Below are positions 18,412 to 26,845 of a stretch of DNA of 64,000 bases, in pieces; positions within the stretch are counted from its first letter, which is position 1; the number at the start of each line of letters is the position of its first letter. Origin of the DNA: Ktedonospora formicarum (GTDB lineage Bacteria > Chloroflexota > Ktedonobacteria > Ktedonobacterales > Ktedonobacteraceae); the NCBI RefSeq assembly GCF_016587355.1, contig NZ_BNJF01000003.1, positions 620,001 to 684,000 of the forward strand, given 5' to 3'. Below the pieces are notes generated by a model. That model ran no database searches. It saw nothing but the letters and a program-made list of their open reading frames with translations, and was not told the origin of the DNA. The translations under genes and the position numbers were made by a program.

Positions 18412-18474
18412 GATATTATTCACTGTCAATGTAGCAAACTGAGAGCAAAAACGAGGAACAGCATCTACAGAGCA

Positions 18475-19038
18475 TTAGCGAAGAGGCTCGAAGCTGTTTT
18501 TTTGCCTCCCGATCAACGCTCCCAATCCTCCTGCTCCAAACCCCAGCACGAGGGCTAGAACCAGATCAATCATAAAGGCGAATACATAGGAAATCAGCAG
18601 AGAAATTATGGATTGTACTTGTACATCTATAAGAGGAAGAATCATGAAGGCACCGATAACATATGTACAGATATCAATGACGAGGAAACAGAGAAGCGCC
18701 CATAGACAGGCAAGCATAGCAGCTCCCATTTTTCCTGTACTTCTGGCTGTAAGTAGACCAACAAAAAAGTAGACAATCATGTTCAAGAGGGCCACAAACA
18801 AGCTGACGATGGTGCTAGAGAGGCTGATATAGTTGCCGAGTAAAGCCTGAGGGAACATATTGTAGAGCGCATCGCTCGTACCTGGAATGAGAAAAGTGAT
18901 AAATACGACAATGGAGATGGCACTCAAAATAGCACCTGCAATAAATCCATATTTAAGTGCAACACGCCCTCCCGAGCGTGATATTTGCTGAGGAATCACC
19001 TGTGGTGGATACACTGATTGTGGTGGAATGTTCTGCAT
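18475..19038 (-). CDS. Hypothetical membrane protein with four to five helices
   Basis: The 187-residue protein begins with a proline- and glutamine-rich cytosolic tail (MQNIPPQSVYPPQVIPQQ) and then has hydrophobic helices at about residues 30-55, 70-95, 105-130, 135-155 and 160-180. The last helix is glycine-rich (LALVLGFGAGGLGALIG). The ATG at 19038 follows AAGGAG at nine bases; the longer frame adds an unlikely leader. It resembles poorly characterised membrane proteins of the Ktedonobacteria with a short PQ-rich head. No function can be given. Confidence 0.75.
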   Translation of the reverse strand: MQNIPPQSVYPPQVIPQQISRSGGRVALKYGFIAGAILSAISIVVFITFLIPGTSDALYNMFPQALLGNYISLSSTIVSLFVALLNMIVYFFVGLLTARSTGKMGAAMLACLWALLCFLVIDICTYVIGAFMILPLIDVQVQSIISLLISYVFAFMIDLVLALVLGFGAGGLGALIGRQKNSFEPLR

Positions 19039-19202
19039 TTGTGGAATCTCCTTGATGAAATCATGATGGAATGTAGCAATTAAGCGCAAAGGAAGTATAC
19101 ACTATTTACAACGCACATCTACTTCTGTACAGTTACTTCGATAGAGTCAGTACTCTTCTCTGCGTCACTTCTCTTCTTCAGTAAACTATGTAGGAGGAGG
19201 AC

Positions 19203-20009
19203 ATGCTGATGAAGAAAATCCCTCAAATTACCATCGCATTCTGGATCATGAAGATTTGTGCAACCACTTTGGGTGAAACGGGTGGCGATCTTTTATCTAT
19301 GACCATGCATATCGGCTATGCGATGAGTTCTCTGCTCTTTATTGGGCTATTTGTCATTGCACTGGTAATGCAACTTCTCTCGAAAAAGTATCATCCATTT
19401 CTTTACTGGACCGTCATTCTTACAACCAGTACCGCTGGTACCACCATATCCGATTATATGGATCGCACTTTAGGGCTGGGCTATGCTCAAGGCTCCCTGA
19501 TTCTCTGCACCCTTTTGCTCGCTATTTTTGGGTTCTGGCGACTCAGTAAAGCTTCTTTCTCGGTAAACGCTATCACCACAGTGAAAATTGAGTGTATTTT
19601 TTGGGCCGCAATCCTCTTTTCAAACACTTTGGGGACCGCTCTGGGTGATTTCCTGGCAGATGATTCTCACCTCGGATTTATGGGAGGCGTGCTTCTCATT
19701 TCAGGTCTACTAACGCTGATACTTTTCGCTACTTTTTTCACCAACATCTCTAAAACCCTCTTGTTCTGGATAGCTTTTGTTCTCACTCGCCCATTCGGTG
19801 CGACAATGGGTGATCTTCTTACAAAACCACATGCACAAGGTGGCTTGGGTTTTGGCACTGTCGGCTCCTCGTTCATCCTTGCTGCAATTCTTATCGTGTT
19901 CATTCTCTTTACAGAGAAGGTGGCAAAAAAGCCCTGGTCATTGATGGCAGGGATGAAGCGCCACATCCGCTCTCGTGCGCAAATGGAACAGCGTCGTGTT
20001 CTGGAATAA
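19203..20009 (+). CDS. COG4705-like membrane protein with fourfold repeat, copy 1
   Basis: The 268-residue protein is almost entirely membrane helices. It has four repeats of a helix pair, each with an aromatic-Trp start, a Gly in the middle and a conserved Asp: FWIMKICATTLGETGGDLL, YWTVILTTSTAGTTISDYM, FWAAILFSNTLGTALGDFL and FWIAFVLTRPFGATMGDLL. Each repeat ends with a glycine-rich LGxG-type turn. The pattern matches the uncharacterised membrane-anchored family COG4705. Four buried acidic residues suggest cation binding or transport, which is inference only. GGAGGAGGAC precedes two possible ATG starts (19203 and 19209). A paralogue lies at 22269. Confidence 0.75.
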   Translation: MLMKKIPQITIAFWIMKICATTLGETGGDLLSMTMHIGYAMSSLLFIGLFVIALVMQLLSKKYHPFLYWTVILTTSTAGTTISDYMDRTLGLGYAQGSLILCTLLLAIFGFWRLSKASFSVNAITTVKIECIFWAAILFSNTLGTALGDFLADDSHLGFMGGVLLISGLLTLILFATFFTNISKTLLFWIAFVLTRPFGATMGDLLTKPHAQGGLGFGTVGSSFILAAILIVFILFTEKVAKKPWSLMAGMKRHIRSRAQMEQRRVLE

Positions 20010-20387
20010 ACTTTGCGTTCTTCTTCTCGTTCTGGGAGAAGAGGCGTACCAGCACGATTCATCGGTGGGAATGGAGAGAAGGCTGTAACAACCTCTTTCC
20101 CACTCTTCTTATTTTCCTTGGACTGTTGTTGGGTTCACGTTTTGACCTTCAAGCTCAGGAAACTAATATATGGCGAAAAACTCAACATATATCCTGTTAC
20201 TGGATCGAGAAGGGTAGCGTGATATGATAGTGAAGGAAGGATAATGTGCACTCGTTCTGTTCTTCTGATCTAAATTGAAGGCACTTTTTTAGGGAAGAAC
20301 AGGGAAAGGGGAAGCCCCCACAACCGAAATCGGCTTCGCGGGAATATTTGGCATAGAAAATGGCATACCTCCAACTCTTTCGCAGAA
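20010..20387. other. Intergenic, no gene recognised
   Basis: About 380 bases. A weak seven-base hairpin (20022-20042) follows the preceding gene and may end its transcript. Nothing else was found. Confidence 0.35.
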
Positions 20388-21612
20388 ATGGTTATGGTGC
20401 ACAGTATGCAGAGAGTTCATAAGCAACACGCATCTCAACTGGCCCGTCATCCTCATCAATGGTGGCGTTCGCCTCTCATTGGTTATTCCGTTGCACTCTC
20501 GCTGACCGGAGTGGCCTTTTTGATCCCATGGTTGGAGAGCGTATCTGGCCTCCGCAACTTTTTTATTATGCCACCGTTTGTTATTGTTACGTTATTGGTT
20601 GGAGGGATCTGGGGAATTGGTCCAGCGCTCCTCTCGTTAGTGATTGAGATCCTTGCTTTAGATTACTGGATTGTTCCCCCCTTGGAAGCATCACATTTTT
20701 TATTTGGCCCAATATTCTCTTATTTGGTCAGTTTATCGTCATCCAACTCGTGGCGCTGTGGGTGGTCGTTCGCCAGAAACATTATCGAGACCAGCTCTTC
20801 ATTGCCAATAAGATAATCTCTCACCATGTGGAGGAATTACAGGAGATTAACAAGCAATTGGAGCGAGCGAGCGGCGCTCGCGATCGCTTTGTGGTTCAGG
20901 CATCACATGAATTGAGGACCCCCCTGACGAGCCTCCGGGGGATCGAGCAACTCACCTTACGTCGCCTTGTTCGAGAACCCCATTGCCTGCAAACTACGCC
21001 TTTTTGCCAACAAATTTAGCAAAGATAGAAAAGCAAACACAGCGTTTGCATTCCTTAGTTGACAATTTATTCAATTTCACCTATCTCCATACTGGAAACA
21101 TTCCCTTACGAAGAAGAAGCTGCGATTTGGTTGGTCTCTGCCGTGAGGTCATCAGCTATTTTGATACCTTGACCAATCATGAGATTGTGCTCATATATTC
21201 CTCAGACCAGATCATCATTCAAATTGATGAAGATCGGCTTTATCAGGTTCTCTTCAATCTGATCAGCAACGCGCTCCAATACTCACCGGCTCATACCACT
21301 GTGCGAGTGGAGGTATGTACCAAGAAGGAAGAAGTACTCTTGGCGGTCCATAATGATGGTTCCTTTATTGCTCCTGAACAGCAGGAACAACTTTTTGAGC
21401 CGTTTTATCGGGGCGATCATGTCTGGCATTCCGCCATCACCGGGTGGGGGCTTGGCCTGACGATTAGTAAATATATGGTTGAGCAACAGGGGGGACGAAT
21501 CTGGGTAGAGTCCTCAGAGCAACAAGGGACCACATTTTGGGTTGCATTGCCTTCTGGCTCTGATGGGAAACAGGGCAAAGAGACTCTGGCGCAGGAAAGA
21601 AATACGTCCTGA
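20388..21612 (+). pseudogene. Membrane histidine kinase broken by two frameshifts
   Basis: Three overlapping frames together encode one kinase. Frame 1 (from 20388) carries DUF4118-like helices ending LFGPI. Frame 2 continues LLFGQFIVIQLVALWVVV, the coiled coil, and the H-box QASHELRTPLTS. Frame 3 continues RTPLPANYAFLPTNLAKIEK to the ATPase domain: N-box NLISNALQYSPA, F-box LFEPFYRGD and G2 GWGLGLTISKY. The breaks lie near 20705-20720 and 20965-20975. The original product would be about 408 residues and similar in layout to the kinase at 11452-12699. The G1 motif is weak (HNDGSFIAPE). Either the gene is dead or the assembly carries indels. Confidence 0.8.
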
Positions 21613-22268
21613 AGACATTATTGACCCAGTTTCGTAGCAGAAGAGCTCCGGAAGTGATATTTTCCCAATGACGCACAAGTGGCAAAACAGAAAACATGAT
21701 ATGACTGGAAACAGTGGTGAGGGAAAACTAAGCCTTGCCTTTACGAACACGCCTCAGGCCAATCAACTCCATTCACCCCAACCATCACTTTGAATGAACT
21801 CCCTCGCATCGTTTGCACCAGTAATGGCCAACCAGGCTGACCCGTGGTTTGGCTCAATTTTCAGCAAGAAATGAGAGTTCGCTCTGTCTCTTCTCACGCT
21901 CCTCTCATAATTGTTCTGTATGATCGGCGGTAATCTCCCAATCTTCGAGTGTCTTCCGACACTCATGACAGGAAATATGCCGTCCTTCTGCACTCGTTGG
22001 ATCATCGCTACGCCTGATTTTCGCACTCTTTGGCGCAGTAGTGGGCAGGTTTCTTGGTTCAGCGATAGATGCTTATCAGGACATCCCAGGCTAACTTTAA
22101 CGCGAACGGAGTTCTTCGTTGCAACGGTTATTCTCATCATTGTTGCTTTGCTTATCGAGGAGCGCGTGCCTCTATGAGAGATTCGCCTAATTATCTGGTG
22201 GTCCAATACACTACGGAAGTAATAGCTTCTTTTATTTTATAAGCAGAGAGAGCGAGGAAATAGCGTAC
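21613..22268. other. Long intergenic region with possible gene remnant
   Basis: About 650 bases. A 147-residue minus frame (21763-22206) has no recognised domain. On the plus strand two short pieces in different frames look like membrane segments: LIFALFGAVVGRFLGSAIDA (about 22016-22075) and FFVATVILIIVALLIEERV (about 22113-22170). They may be relics of a small membrane protein. No intact gene is seen. Confidence 0.35.
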
Positions 22269-23120
22269 ATGAATCAAAGCATACAACAACATCAATCAAA
22301 CATGGATACTGAATTGGACAAACCTGACATTGTAAACACACAGCGAGGGATTGTCGAACCTCCGCGCCGCGCGACTCAATTCATGAAAAAAGTTCCTGAA
22401 ATTACCGTCTACTTCTGGATCATTAAATTGTTGACGACTGCAATGGGCGAAACGACCTCGGATTATCTCGCTCACCAACTTGATCCGGTTATCGCTGTAG
22501 CCCTTGGTGGTGTGGGCTTGCTTATCGCACTCATACTACAGTTCTCGGTACGGCGCTATGTGGCGGCAATTTACTGGTTTACTGTCACGATGGTCGCGAT
22601 ATTTGGCACGATGGCTGCTGATGTATTGCACGTTGGATTTGGCATACCATATCTTATCTCGACTGTGATGTTTATGATTGCGCTTGTCGTCATCTTTGTC
22701 GCCTGGTATGTGAGCGAGAAAACGCTCTCTATTCACAGCATTTACACACGTCGTCGCGAGCTGTTTTATTGGGCGACAGTCATGGCGACGTTCGCGCTCG
22801 GCACCGCTTTAGGCGACATGACCGCGACAACGCTGGGTTTAGGCTACATTTCTTCTGGGGTCCTATTCGCTGTATTGTTCGCTCTACCAGCTCTTGCCTA
22901 CTGGCTATTGGGGCTGAATGAGATCTTTGCTTTCTGGTTCGCGTACATAGTGACAAGACCGCTCGGTGCTTCATTCGCCGACTGGTTTGGGAAAGCTCAG
23001 GGTGAGGGTGGGGTTGGGCTAGGGACAGGGCTGGTGAGCCTGGTTTTAGGGCTTGTGATTATAGGCCTGGTCATCTACCTGAGCATTACCCACAAAGATA
23101 AGAACACTCCTGCGGCCTGA
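22269..23120 (+). CDS. COG4705-like membrane protein with fourfold repeat, copy 2
   Basis: The 283-residue paralogue of the gene at 19203 has an extra soluble N-terminus of about 38 residues. Its four repeats are FWIIKLLTTAMGETTSDYL, YWFTVTMVAIFGTMAADVL, YWATVMATFALGTALGDMT and FWFAYIVTRPLGASFADWF. The conserved Trp, Gly and Asp keep the same spacing as in copy 1, and both proteins share the opening K(K)(I/V)P(Q/E)IT. The fold, with eight or more helices, suggests an intragenically duplicated membrane carrier or channel; no substrate can be named. The two copies flank the broken histidine kinase. The short tail THKDKNTPAA is cytosolic. Confidence 0.75.
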   Translation: MNQSIQQHQSNMDTELDKPDIVNTQRGIVEPPRRATQFMKKVPEITVYFWIIKLLTTAMGETTSDYLAHQLDPVIAVALGGVGLLIALILQFSVRRYVAAIYWFTVTMVAIFGTMAADVLHVGFGIPYLISTVMFMIALVVIFVAWYVSEKTLSIHSIYTRRRELFYWATVMATFALGTALGDMTATTLGLGYISSGVLFAVLFALPALAYWLLGLNEIFAFWFAYIVTRPLGASFADWFGKAQGEGGVGLGTGLVSLVLGLVIIGLVIYLSITHKDKNTPAA

Positions 23121-23160
23121 AGGGTGGAAGAATGTCCATTTGTGATTGTTTCAGCTCACA

Positions 23161-23310
23161 ATTATTGACATCCTCCCCATAGCGAAAGCGAGGGGTTGAT
23201 CGAGTCACCTCGCGAGGGCTTCCTGCTTCGCAGAGGCTTGCCCGAGCGAGACGGCGAAGGGCTGATGCAGCCCGGTGTGAGAGATGGAAGCTGCATCAGT
23301 TTGCCCACTC
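23161..23310. mobile_element. Probable relic of an IS200/IS605-type end
   Basis: The stretch opens with ATTGACATCCTCCCC, a sequence very common at the end of IS200/IS605 elements that carry tnpB. It is followed by several small GC-rich hairpins (AGCGAAAGC, CTCGCGAG, CTGATGCAGC with GCTGCATCAG). The last pair, around 23261-23300, forms a longer stem. No tnpA or tnpB frame is nearby, so this would be a solo end or decayed guide-RNA-like scar. The assignment rests on the terminal motif and structure only. Confidence 0.4.
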
Positions 23311-23318
23311 GTTCTCTC

Positions 23319-24920
23319 TTAATCGGGAAAATTTCCCGATGCATTGCCAATGGTATAGGGAGTAGAGATGTTGGGATATACGATCATCATGTCCATACCA
23401 TGATTCGCATGATACAGATTATGGCAATGGAGCATCCATAGTCCAGGATTATCTGCGTAAAAGGCTACATCGTAGCTTTCATGCGGTCGCACACTGATCG
23501 TATCAAGGTGGATAGGACTGCCGGCCAGTGCTTGACCATTCTTTGTCAGGACAGTGAAGGTATGTCCATGCAGATGCATTGGGTGAATACCACTATCCGC
23601 ATTATTCTCGAAATGGAGTCGAATGAGTTGCCCCGGCTTGACCACAATTTCAGGACTATCCGGGAAGGTTTTTCCATTTAAGGTAAAGACCGGCCCGGGT
23701 CGACCATTAGAAAAACCAATCGTGAAGCCAAGCGAGATGGTAGAGGTCACATCAAAGTGGCTTTGAAGGGTAATGGGATCTGCTAGTGGTTGCCCATAGG
23801 TCGCAAAGTTAAATTCGTTCTGGCTAAGAGAGGGAAGGACACTGGCAACAAATTGTCCCTGCCCCACAAGCACTGCGGGTACCTTCGTATATTGTTGGTC
23901 ACCATCTTTGGCAAGGAGCAACGCGACTGGACCATACTCAGGGAGACGGAAGCGCAGGTCATAACGCTGTCCTCCGTCAATCGAGAGGGGAACCGCTGCC
24001 AACGGCGTAGGTCCGTTGAGATCGTGCCCATCAAGCGCAGCAACCAGAAAGGATGCTCCAAGCAGGGTCACATGATAGGGATAATTATCGGTATTGGCCA
24101 GACGCAGGCGAACCCACTGACCAGGCTGGGCCGAAACATGCACCGTTCCCATGGTTCCATTGAGCGTTGGGCTGCTATTCCAGGAATGGAGCGCAAGTGT
24201 TGTATCGACGTCATCATGTACTGTTGAGGTGATAGGATCAACGACGACTATTCCATAAAGACCATGGCCTGTTTGCTCAAAGCTTTCCTGATGTGAGTGA
24301 TACCAGTACGTCCCAGCTTCTTTTGCCAGAAAACGATAGGTATAGGTCTGACCTGGTTTGACGGCGTCCTGGGTGACGCCTGCGACCCCATCTGCACTAT
24401 TGGGGACGATCATGCCATGCCAGTGGATGGTGACCCCAAAGGAAAGATGATTGACAAGATGGACAACCACCAGGTCCCCCTGCCGTACGTGAAGGGTGGG
24501 TCCAGGCGAGGTCCCATTGAATGTCCAGGCATCGCTGGAATTGCCCGAACCAAAGGAAAGATGCGCAGATCGGGCGGTAAGCGTAAATGTATCAATGCGT
24601 GGGGCTGTCTGTGGCGCTTGGAGCGTGTCTATAGGTGTACCAGGGCCAGCATTGCCAGCTTGACACATCTTTTCCATATCGCTCATACTCATGTCTTTCA
24701 TACCGTCCATCTGACAGGCGGTCCCCATATTGATCCTATCAGGATAGCGAGAAGACCATACGCCCCACCCAATGCCACCACCAGCTATGAGGAGGAGACA
24801 AAGTACGCCTAGAAGTATGCGCTTGCCTCTGTTCTTTCGCGTCCATTTGTTCGTACCCGGCTCCCCTTCCTGAGGTGCGATGATACTTTTTTGTTGTTCT
24901 ATTTTTTGTGGTTTCTTCAT
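23319..24920 (-). CDS. Membrane-anchored multicopper oxidase
   Basis: The 533-residue protein has all four copper-binding clusters: HWHG (near 165), HSH (near 205), HPMHLHGH (near 440) and HCHNLYHANHGM (near 495), the last with the type-1 copper Cys, His and Met. An uncleaved-looking N-terminal helix (RILLGVLCLLLIAGGGIG, residues 34-51) anchors it outside the membrane. Right after the anchor comes a Met-rich stretch, MDGMKDMSMSDMEKM, which could bind Cu(I). Three cupredoxin domains are expected. Roles in the family are copper tolerance, laccase-like oxidation or metal oxidation. It is followed on the same strand side by the PadR gene upstream, 13 bases apart, which suggests a padR-oxidase operon. 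Confidence 0.92.
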   Translation of the reverse strand: MKKPQKIEQQKSIIAPQEGEPGTNKWTRKNRGKRILLGVLCLLLIAGGGIGWGVWSSRYPDRINMGTACQMDGMKDMSMSDMEKMCQAGNAGPGTPIDTLQAPQTAPRIDTFTLTARSAHLSFGSGNSSDAWTFNGTSPGPTLHVRQGDLVVVHLVNHLSFGVTIHWHGMIVPNSADGVAGVTQDAVKPGQTYTYRFLAKEAGTYWYHSHQESFEQTGHGLYGIVVVDPITSTVHDDVDTTLALHSWNSSPTLNGTMGTVHVSAQPGQWVRLRLANTDNYPYHVTLLGASFLVAALDGHDLNGPTPLAAVPLSIDGGQRYDLRFRLPEYGPVALLLAKDGDQQYTKVPAVLVGQGQFVASVLPSLSQNEFNFATYGQPLADPITLQSHFDVTSTISLGFTIGFSNGRPGPVFTLNGKTFPDSPEIVVKPGQLIRLHFENNADSGIHPMHLHGHTFTVLTKNGQALAGSPIHLDTISVRPHESYDVAFYADNPGLWMLHCHNLYHANHGMDMMIVYPNISTPYTIGNASGNFPD

Positions 24921-24933
24921 ATGTTCGCCATTC

Positions 24934-25572
24934 TCACTTCTCGTTTTTTTCCTGTTGTTCCATCAGAATGCTAATTTTTGTCTCAATCCAGTCTAATGTC
25001 GCATCATATGAGTGAATGTGGTAATCAGCCAACTGCAGAATAAAAGGGCGTTCCTGTGCCTCAATTCCAGGGTTCGAGCGCACCATAGCGCTTCCGCGCA
25101 TGTAATGGTCACGCAAAACGCGGAGGTACTCGCGATACTGCTGTAATACAGCAAGCTGTAGGGATGCATCTACCAGGCTGAACTTCGAGAGCTTGACAGC
25201 AAACAGGTCTGGATAGTCCGGAGTATATTCGCCCGGATCATGCATGATGGCGAAGAAACGGTCTCGACCAGCTTCAGTGAGATGATACAGCTTGCGTGTC
25301 TGCCTCTGCCCCTCTGCAACCTCAGCTTGATCATGCTCAGAGGTAATCAGGCCTTGTTGTTCAAGTCGACGAATTAGGGGATAGAGCGTCCCCCAGCTAA
25401 GCCGATGAAATGGACCCAGAATGCGCTGTATAATCGCATGGAGTTTATACCCATGTTGAGGGCCATTCATGAGTTCGCCCACCACAAACAGTTCATATGC
25501 AGGGTGCGGGCTACGTCCACCACTGACTCGCCCAACATCCTTTTTCTCTGGTAGATTCTGCTTCTCTGTCAT
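24934..25572 (-). CDS. PadR family transcriptional regulator
   Basis: The 212-residue protein has a PadR winged helix (residues 20-105: AYELFVVGELMNGPQHGYKLHAI split across the motif, WGTLYPLIRRLEQQGLI, RKLYHLTEAG) and a C-terminal helical dimerisation domain. The ATG at 25572 was chosen because the longer frame to 25803 passes through the operator. The oxidase gene starts 13 bases after its stop, so both are probably co-transcribed and repressed by PadR. The 43-base dyad upstream supports autoregulation. The ligand is unknown; copper or a phenolic compound would suit the neighbour but is speculation. Confidence 0.9.
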   Translation of the reverse strand: MTEKQNLPEKKDVGRVSGGRSPHPAYELFVVGELMNGPQHGYKLHAIIQRILGPFHRLSWGTLYPLIRRLEQQGLITSEHDQAEVAEGQRQTRKLYHLTEAGRDRFFAIMHDPGEYTPDYPDLFAVKLSKFSLVDASLQLAVLQQYREYLRVLRDHYMRGSAMVRSNPGIEAQERPFILQLADYHIHSYDATLDWIETKISILMEQQEKNEK

Positions 25573-25590
25573 TGCTCTGCCTGCATTTCT

Positions 25591-25633
25591 ATATCGATTC
25601 GATACTACTACATCCAGTATACCGAATCGATAT
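25591..25633 (-). promoter_or_regulatory. Long dyad, probable PadR operator
   Basis: Left arm ATATCGATTCG-ATACT and right arm AGTAT-AC-CGAATCGATAT form a 16-base dyad with a two-base bulge and a nine-base centre. It lies 19 bases upstream of the PadR start codon, where a repressor would block transcription or elongation. Confidence 0.7.
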
Positions 25634-25897
25634 AGAAAAAGCAAGGCTGACCATCGGGTATGTGTTCTGCAAAGATAGTTGTGGACCTTGCTCATTCTGG
25701 TAGCGGAACCGGCAGACGCGCAAGGCGAGGTGGACAATATGATCGCTAATGGTTCGCACATGGCATGGGGACTACAAAGCATTGGATACTCTGGTTGTTT
25801 CATTCAGGCCACAATGGAAAGGGCGAAGGCTCGCGGCCTTCAGTATGCTCCTATCAGCAATCACGTTCCTGCTCCCACGCAATGCATCATGATGGTT
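25634..25897. other. Intergenic region with a tRNA-Leu-like D-arm fragment
   Basis: Around 25698-25725 the plus strand reads GCGGAACCGGCAGACGCGC, very like the D-arm of bacterial tRNA-Leu. No matching acceptor stem, anticodon arm or canonical T-arm can be folded, so no tRNA gene is called. It may be a fragment or chance. Otherwise nothing was seen. Confidence 0.3.
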
Positions 25898-26824
25898 TCA
25901 AGTAAGTGAGGCTTCCTCATGATTCCTTGTAGGCGTTCGTTTGCTCAGGGTGTGGCGTTGTTGAAGCCAGATATAGCCATCCTCTAGAGAGGGGGCAACG
26001 GCTTGAAGATCTGTGATGTTTTGAGCTGTTGGGCGAGGTCCTACGATGCGATAGAGGGTTCCATGTTCTTGTGGTAGAACTGAGATGGTGCTCTGCTCCA
26101 GTGATGGGGTATATGGAGTGTCTGTTCGGAATTGCCAGACATGGTCTTGGGCCTCCTTTGTAATCTGGTAAGTGAGACCCTGAAAGGCAACTTCACCTTT
26201 ATTCAGCACAGCGATGTGTCTGCATGTTTGGCTAATGTCCTCGACGACATGTGTAGAAAGCAAGACGACGCGTCTGTGGGCCAGATGTGAGAGCAATGTG
26301 CGCAGGCGAATGCGTTCTTCTGGGTCCAGGCCTGCAGTTGGCTCATCAACGATCAGCAGGCGAGGATTGCCTAATAGGGCTTGAGCGATACCGAGGCGGC
26401 GTTTCATCCCTCCTGAGTAGGTCTTTACCTTGTGGTCGGCTACTGCGCTCAGGCTGACGACATCCAACAGCGCATCCATCTGCTTACGGCGCGCGGGTCT
26501 GTCATACAGGCGCTTCAGAAGACCCATATAATCGAGGAACTCTCGACCAGTGAGATCGGGGTAAAAGGCAAGTTCTTGTGGGAGATAACCAAGTTGGCTA
26601 CGAATGGCTTTGCATCCAGATTGCGTAAGGACATTATATTCATCAATGGTTATCTGCCCACTCGATGGGCGGATCAGCGTCGCCAGAATACGCAGTAGGG
26701 TCGTCTTTCCTGCGCCATTAGGGCCAAGTAGACCAAACATGCCATCCTCAATATGTAGTGTGATTCCTTTCAATGCCTGGACGGAACTATAGTTTTTACT
26801 CACATTTTCTATAGTGATAGACAT
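25898..26824 (-). CDS. ABC transporter ATP-binding protein
   Basis: The 308-residue protein shows Walker A GPNGAGKTTLLR, Q-loop LPQELAFYPD, signature YSGGMKRR, Walker B LLIVDEPT and H-loop LLSTHV. Its layout, including a C-terminal extension of about 80 residues, parallels the ATPase at 14735. It is the last gene of the second sigma/anti-sigma/ABC operon, 21 bases after a permease. It would power an ABC-2 exporter made with the two permeases upstream. Confidence 0.95.
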   Translation of the reverse strand: MSITIENVSKNYSSVQALKGITLHIEDGMFGLLGPNGAGKTTLLRILATLIRPSSGQITIDEYNVLTQSGCKAIRSQLGYLPQELAFYPDLTGREFLDYMGLLKRLYDRPARRKQMDALLDVVSLSAVADHKVKTYSGGMKRRLGIAQALLGNPRLLIVDEPTAGLDPEERIRLRTLLSHLAHRRVVLLSTHVVEDISQTCRHIAVLNKGEVAFQGLTYQITKEAQDHVWQFRTDTPYTPSLEQSTISVLPQEHGTLYRIVGPRPTAQNITDLQAVAPSLEDGYIWLQQRHTLSKRTPTRNHEEASLT

Positions 26825-26845
26825 TGAGAGCCTCCTTTCATTCTT

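Noticed and set aside
21763..22206. 147-residue minus-strand frame
   Set aside because: Basic, low-information sequence with no ribosome site or recognisable family, opposite possible plus-strand relics.
25698..25790. Possible tRNA-Leu gene
   Set aside because: Only the D-arm fits; no seven-base acceptor stem, anticodon stem-loop or standard T-loop can be drawn.
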